DNA of 64,000 nt from Azolla caroliniana (lineage: Eukaryota; Polypodiophyta): contig JBHGNT010000009.1 of NCBI GenBank assembly GCA_043228905.1, forward strand, positions 7,998,001 through 8,062,000. Reading direction: 5' to 3'. Of this stretch, positions 58,955-64,000 are shown piece by piece; positions within the stretch are counted from its first letter, which is position 1; every line of letters begins with the position of its first letter. Below the pieces are notes generated by a model. The model did no database searches, was not told the origin of the DNA, and saw only the letters and a list, made by a program, of their open reading frames with translations. The position numbers and the translations under genes were made by a program.

Positions 58955-59440
58955 AATTTCAATGTTGGTGGAAGGTGCTCATCAGGACCACTAGTAGGTT
59001 TAAGAACAATTGTTGGAAGAATAATTAAAGAGAGTTATGGCTCTGCAAAGCAACAACACACTTTCACTGAAGGAAAACATAAAAATATGAATATATTCAT
59101 ACACAAGAAATCTTCATATCTCAAAATGAATTTTGATAGATTGAAGTTTTGTGGAGTACTGGTGAACGAGCTTTACCACCACTTCATCCTTTGATCATCA
59201 AAGGGAGAAATCTATATCGTGTGAAACGGCTTCAGCAGGTCAAATCCTTATAAAATGGAAGGATTTTAATCCTCTCCTATACCATTTAAACTTCGGTGGA
59301 CATTTTTAAGTTGTTTCACACTACTGAATTATCATTGATTGCAGCCATGGTCTGATGAGGAGTCAAGGAAGAGACAATTGCAAGAGAAGCACTCTAGAGG
59401 TGCGATTGCTCGTTTGGAACGTAGAATTGAGGGTTGAAGG
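57745..59440 (+). pseudogene. SAP-domain gene relic, related to plant CCCH zinc finger 62-like proteins
   Basis: Exon-like pieces: 57745-57793, 57884-57952, 58046-58164, about 58243-58304, 58792-58843, about 58958-59068, 59140-59238, 59345-59439. The third is a SAP DNA/RNA-binding motif (ERKLTIELCKAYLCENGLRL then TGTKSVLLERIKEHI). Later pieces read DACVGDVVLFKQRVYDM, RCSSGPLVGLRTIVGR, IIKESYGSAKQQHTFT, LWSTGERALPPLHPLIIKGR and EESRKRQLQEKHSRGAIAR. From memory this order belongs to a plant family annotated as zinc finger CCCH 62-like. Damage: TAG right after the SAP motif (58162), no AG before and no GT after the RCSSGP exon (a long (GT)n run lies just upstream), and all 5' exons missing, with LINE copy 2 abutting the first piece. 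Probably dead; an expressed, re-spliced form is not excluded. Confidence 0.65.
58906..58953 (+). repeat. (GT)n microsatellite
   Basis: About 23 uninterrupted GT units immediately upstream of the SAP-gene exon that lacks a recognisable acceptor. Confidence 0.95.
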
Positions 59441-59454
59441 GAAGCCAATTCATA

Positions 59455-60112
59455 AAGTGAATACCCTTGCTCTTCTATTCTTTTTCTCTTTTCTTCGACG
59501 AACACCTCGTGGTTGTCGCACATCACTTCCGCGAGTATGGTGTTGTCATCCACCGGATCCGACCATCCGGTTATACTTTGTACACTTCGATCCGCAAGCT
59601 CTACCTCGTTCAAAGTTAATTTTCCCTTCTTCTCATACTCGAGAACGGTAGACCAAAACTTTGTTCCGTTCTAGCAGCTTCATTTTTATCTTTTCCGACT
59701 CTAATTCTAGCCGATGCAGCATAGTGCATCGCATCCACATGAGTCACCTCAGCATCTTCCATAGATTTCTTCATTACCCCTCTTCCGAAATTCACCCGTA
59801 GGGGTCTTCGAGTTTCTGTCAAGCAGATCATGTTGTCATCCATGTATACGATATTTTGTCAAATGGCCTCTCGAAGGCTCGCGCAATCCCTTCTCATGTG
59901 GTCCATGCTATCGCACCACACGCATCTAAAGGGTTCTTTTCCTTTGGGGCCCCGACGATTCATGTTGGCTAGCATGACCATCTCGAACTTCTTCGCTAGC
60001 TCTTCGATGATGTCATCATCAATCTTCTTTTCTTCTAGGTTGCTTTGTTTGGGTGGCTCAGCTACTTTTGGTTGTCTTGTTTTCTCCGCGACAGTCGATC
60101 CCACCAAGTCGG
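59455..60112 (-). pseudogene. gag fragment of a Ty3 element, same kind as the inner Ty3 at 36-41 kb
   Basis: On the minus strand: EELAKKFEMVMLANMNRR, zinc knuckle CVWCDSMDHMRRDC, stop, then PLRVNFGRGVMKKSMEDA and, after a frameshift, ITGWSDPVDDN...VFVEEKRKR. I associate this gag wording with the same Ty3 lineage as the element with FLDDVPIKG RT, which itself lacks gag. The fragment abuts the SAP relic at one end and an LTR-like block at the other. Confidence 0.65.
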
Positions 60113-60126
60113 TGTCATCAACCCAC

Positions 60127-60497
60127 TGACGATGCTTGTCGAGCCTCTATATAAGAAAGGTACAAACAGAGACTCGGAGGCAACGACCTCGAGCTCTGTA
60201 TCTTCGCCAGCCAGCGGTTACAACAGAGTATCGCTCTGTATCTCTCTCTATATATATACAACAGTTATTCAAATACAACAATATGACAACAACCTGTCAC
60301 CTCTATATCAAAGTGATTGCCCTAAGTCATATTTATACTTATATGAACTTAGGGCTATTTACAAATATAGCCCAATAGCCTTACTCAAAACATATTCACA
60401 AATATGCATTCACTTCCGGTTCACACAGGGTCCATCTGATCCGGTTTCCAGGTCTCCTCATTCATAACCGGTTTCCGAAGGGACCAATTTCCCAACA
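60127..60497 (-). repeat. LTR-like segment, minus orientation
   Basis: On the minus strand it starts TGTTGGGAAATTGG, contains TATATAGAG and TATAAATATG promoter-like words, and ends near ...AAGCATCGTCA. TG/CA ends fit an LTR of about 370 bp. No target duplication was seen and no partner LTR is in the window. Confidence 0.5.
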
Positions 60498-61762
60498 TGT
60501 CTCAACCGGTAGGCTTCCTAGCGACGGGGGAGGAAAGTCACCTTGTATGTCAACTGAAGAAAAGTCACCTTGTATTTCAACTGAAGAAAAGTCTCTATGG
60601 CTTGAAACAAGCGCCGAGGATGTGGTACCAGAAGTTTGACTCCTACATCAAGCAACTTGGATACCTCCGATCACACTCTGACCCATGTATGTGCATTCGA
60701 CAACTGGCCGACGAGTCTAGGATTTATATGATACTATATGTCAACAACATGTTGATTTCAGGTAGCAATCAAATGGAAATAAGAAAGCTAAAGCGAAATC
60801 TTCATGACAATTTTGCGATGAAGGAACTCAAACAAGCCCAACAGATACTGGGAATGAGGATCGACCGAAATCGGACGACCAAGATTCTTTGACTCTCCCA
60901 GTCCGACTATATTAGGAAGGTACTAAAGCGCTTCAACATGGGGAATGCGAAGCTAGCATCAACACCGCTTCTGACGTTGATTCGACTATCAGACAGAGAC
61001 TCTCCTTCAATGGACAAGGAGAGAGAGCTTAATTGAAAGATGCCCTACGCATCGGCCGTAGGAAGTATCATGTACGCAATGGTGGTGACCCGACCCGACC
61101 TAGCCTATGCCATAGGGGTGGTCAACCGGTACATGTCAAATCCAAGACGGAAGCACTGGGAGGCCGTCAAGCACATCTTCAAGTACCTAAGAGGAACTGA
61201 AGATATACAGTTGACTTTCAGTTTAACAACCTCAGCCGAAGTTGAAGGCTACATTGACTCTGACTATGCCGGTAATACGCACAATCGAAAGTCAACATCT
61301 GGCTATATCTTCACCTATGGTGGTGGTGCTATATCCTGGAGGTCAAAGCTTCAAGAGTCCACGGCCCTGTCAACCACAAAGACCGAGTACATAGCCGCAT
61401 CGGAGGCAGCGAAGGAAGAAATTTGGTTGCATCGACTGTCTACCGACTTCTCATCTACAAGACAAATCGACCGACCAACGTCAACCATCTATTGCGACTC
61501 ACAGAGCGATATACACCTCATTAACAATCATCTCTATCATGCAAAGACAAAGCATATTGAGGTGCAGTATCATCACATCCGGGAGCTCATAATCAAGAAG
61601 AAGCTCGAGGTCCGGAAAATTGACACCAAGTTGAAGATCGTTGATTGCCTAACGAAACCACTCCCAGATCAACACTTCAGAACACTAAGGGAAAAGATGG
61701 GACTGCGAAAAGCGACCAAGCAGAAGAAAGTCGAACGACGAGCAGAAGGTAAGTCGAATTGA
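60498..61762 (+). pseudogene. copia RT-RNase H 3' fragment, catalytically dead
   Basis: Frame with LKKSLYGLKQAPRMWY, RT box YVNNML where copia has YVDDML (both catalytic Asp changed to Asn), SAVGSIMYAMVVTRPDLAYA, and the RNase H motifs DSDYAGNTHNRKSTSGYIF, KTEYIAASEA and KHIEVQYHHIRE. Two in-frame TGA stops at 60888-60890 and 61031-61036. A 27 bp tandem duplication near 60530-60590 adds a second SHLVxQLKK. Everything upstream of the RT is missing. Confidence 0.9.
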
Positions 61763-61948
61763 TCGACTCGGACAAGTCAATTTGACTGACTAGCCGAACC
61801 AGGCTAGACATTGAACGCATCTCTGCAGACTCAGCCATATGCCGACTGACTTGTAAATATAAATTTAGATTAATTTTGTAATCTAGGGTTTACGGGGGAG
61901 ATAACCCCATCTACATGCATGAAAGAGTGGTCCTTTTAAGGGGGAGTT

Positions 61949-62198
61949 TGTTGGCATAAAAGGCTGACTCCTTCCAATTTGTATCCTAGTGTGAACTTGT
62001 CCAAAAGAGTTAGGGCTTAGTATATAAGCAATAACCTAACGGTGTAAAAGAGAGAGAACTTCTTAATCATCTTGTATAGCAATCTCTGAGTGAGAGTGAG
62101 TGAGAAAGAACATAATATATCAAAGCTTCCATTAAAGCTTAGAACATGTCCATTCTTTGTTTATTCTCTTGCCTTCCTTCTATGTTGTTTGCTGAACA
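61949..62198 (+). repeat. 3' LTR of the copia fragment
   Basis: Follows the polypurine tract AAGGGGGAG (61938-61946), starts TGTTGGCATAAAAGG and ends about ...TTTGCTGAACA. TATA-like AGTATATAAGC near 62016. 250 bp; the 3' end is by TG/CA rule only. Confidence 0.75.
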
Positions 62199-62205
62199 CT
62201 ATGAC

Positions 62206-63634
62206 ATATCCTCATACATTCGTTTCCGCACATATTCTATCAATAGCCGTCGTCCGATCGAAGGCATCGTGCATGATGATTCGTTTCCTTTTCGACTTCG
62301 TTCTTGAATTTTTGGAAGTGCGAGAACACTTCATTCTTCTGGCGCATGGGATAAATACATGTATGTCTGGGGAAGTTGTCGACGAACGTTATGTAGTATC
62401 GGCAACCACCGAATGTTGCCACCTAGGTTGGTCCCCATACATCTGAATGTATTACAACAAGGATCCGTTTGCTTACGTTCCTCTCCTTTGCGAACGGTTG
62501 TTGGTTTTGTTTGCCGAATTGGCAAGCTTCGCACATGCCTGCAATTTCCTTTTCAATGAAGGTTGGGAGTCTGGTGACAACTCCTTTTGTCTACATTCCT
62601 TTGAGCTTTTGGAGATTGATGTGGCCAATCCTTTTGTGCCATTGCTCTATGTCGGCATTGGCTCTATGACCCTTGACATACATTGTCAATTTCACCTCGT
62701 TTGAATCAAGGATGAACATCCGACCTTCTCTTCGACCGCGGGCAATGAGTCGGCCTTCTGTTTCGATGAAGCACCCTCCATCGTTGAAGCGAACTTGCAT
62801 GCCTTGTTCCACAATCTGGCCAACAGAGACCAGGTTCTTCATTATTGTTGGAACATGCAAGATGTTCTTGATGTAGGTTTGGTTGCCTTCTTCCCCAAAT
62901 GGGACATTGTTGACATGTTGAATGGGGTGGAGTGTGTCATCCCCAATTTCCATATAGCCGGGTCGTTCAGGCTTTCGTAGATCTCAGAACCAATCCTCAT
63001 GAGACGTCATGTGGTTGGATGTGCCTGAGTCAACAAACCATACATCTTCTGAGTTGGAGGTGTTGGTCAGGTTGGAGGTTGTCATAGATTTCTCTTTGTG
63101 CCTCATCACAAACATTCCGCCAATATCGTCATAGTTAGAGTTTGAGGTGTAGTTGGTGAGTTGTTGACTTTTGGAGGCCTACTCATTCTTCTTTTTGCGA
63201 CACTCTACCACATAGTGGCCGAACTTGCCACAGTATCCACACTAGATGGTCACACAGCTCCTTGATCTTCAAGGTGTAGTTGCCAATGGACATATCCCTC
63301 TATTGACCATTGTTCAACACTTGGCGGAGTTGAAGTTTTGGAGTGGTTGTCTTTGCCGCGAATATCTTCTTGAGGTTCCCCCACACCTCTTTCGAATGTA
63401 GCCAAGAATGTGATCATGGACCCATGATGCAAGACAGTATAGCACCTGACTCACTGCTTGTACCCAAGATGGACGGTCGGCATGTGCTGGGTTGGGTTGA
63501 TTTTCATGTTCTCCTTCGACCTAACCCCAATAGCCTTGGATGACAAGGTATTGATGCATCTTGTACTCCAAAGATGCAAAATTGTTTATGTTGAGTTTCT
63601 CTGTAGGAAGAGCGTTTCCCATCTGAGTGTTCAT
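62206..63634 (-). pseudogene. copia C gag-integrase fragment
   Basis: Related to copia A but more decayed. Gag start MGNALPTEKLN near 63620 with a stop soon after, several frameshifts, zinc knuckle CGYCGKFGHYVVEC (63240-63198), then an open piece 62953-62591 with NILHVPTIMKNLVSVGQIV and WHKRIGHINLQKL. An integrase piece with FVDNFPRHTCIYPM breaks off near 62206 against the other copia LTR. RT and RNase H are lost. Confidence 0.82.
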
Positions 63635-63772
63635 GTCGAACTTCTTCTTCTCTTGATTCAAACTATGAAGGTCGTTGCTACATCGATCAACTGGTTCTCT
63701 GTGAACACGGGATTAGACACAACACACGCGACGGTGATGGGCTTGGATCAAGCTACCAATCGATGTTATACC

Positions 63773-64000
63773 ATGTAAAGAATCGGTGATGATTCTGTTC
63801 AGCGAAAGAGATGTGTGTGTGAGAGAGACAGAGACAGAGACAGAGAACACAAGCAAATACAGAAAAACAAAAAATTATATTAACACTAACAAGAATAAGC
63901 CAACAACAACAACGCTTTACAAAGAGAAGGAGAAGGTGATTATGTAGTCACCTTCTCTCTAAGTTCTCTCACTGAAATCGCCCCTTTGGGAAAGAGGTTG
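63773..64000 (-). repeat. 5' LTR of copia C, cut by the right window edge
   Basis: Plus strand TGTAAAGAATCGG... follows a decayed primer site (minus strand TGGTATAAC in place of TGGTATCAG). Shares GAGAGAACACAAG...AAATTATATT-type text with the copia A LTR. Confidence 0.65.

Overview
The window is nuclear DNA of a vascular land plant. Two spliced genes carry plant-type proteins (a RUS1/DUF647 protein and a membrane-anchored hexokinase), and a kinesin-14 relic and a SAP-domain relic are also plant families. Most of the rest is retrotransposon sequence. The species cannot be named. The transposon set (a Ty3 lineage with a non-canonical RT, a jockey-like non-LTR element, a very large TE-filled intron) looks unlike a typical grass or eudicot. 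From memory it would suit an early-diverging lineage such as a fern, but that is inference only.

Layout. 1-4 kb: minus-strand Ty1/copia element running off the left edge. 4-8 kb: AT-rich block with about 15 imperfect palindromes, flanked by a ~46 bp inverted repeat. 8.7-14.1 kb: RUS1-like gene, 8 exons, plus strand. 16.8-28.5 kb: hexokinase, 9 exons, minus strand, convergent with RUS1. Its 8.7 kb seventh intron holds a nest of LINE, copia, solo LTR and hAT-like insertions. 28.5-33.6 kb: upstream microsatellites, a degenerate minisatellite and unassigned AT-rich DNA. 34-42 kb: a decayed Ty3 gag interrupted by a nearly complete Ty3 element whose LTRs carry tRNA-like (Pol III A-box/B-box) modules. 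42.7-52.5 kb: a GC-rich minus-strand gag-like element interrupted by a very young chromovirus (455 bp LTRs differing at one base by eye, perfect 5 bp target duplication, open 1477-codon gag-pol). 52.7-59.4 kb: relics of a kinesin-14 gene (minus) and of a SAP-domain gene (plus), separated by a 336 bp tandem repeat and a 5'-truncated LINE. 59.4-64 kb: Ty3 gag fragment, LTR-like segment, dead copia 3' end with LTR, and a second minus-strand copia running off the right edge.

Only RUS1 and hexokinase look like working host genes. The chromovirus is the only element that looks competent to move. Insertions repeatedly land inside older insertions (twice within a gag reading frame, once within a copia gene), so their order can be read from the nesting. 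Coordinates of exons and element ends were set by eye from splice sites, LTR termini and target duplications.
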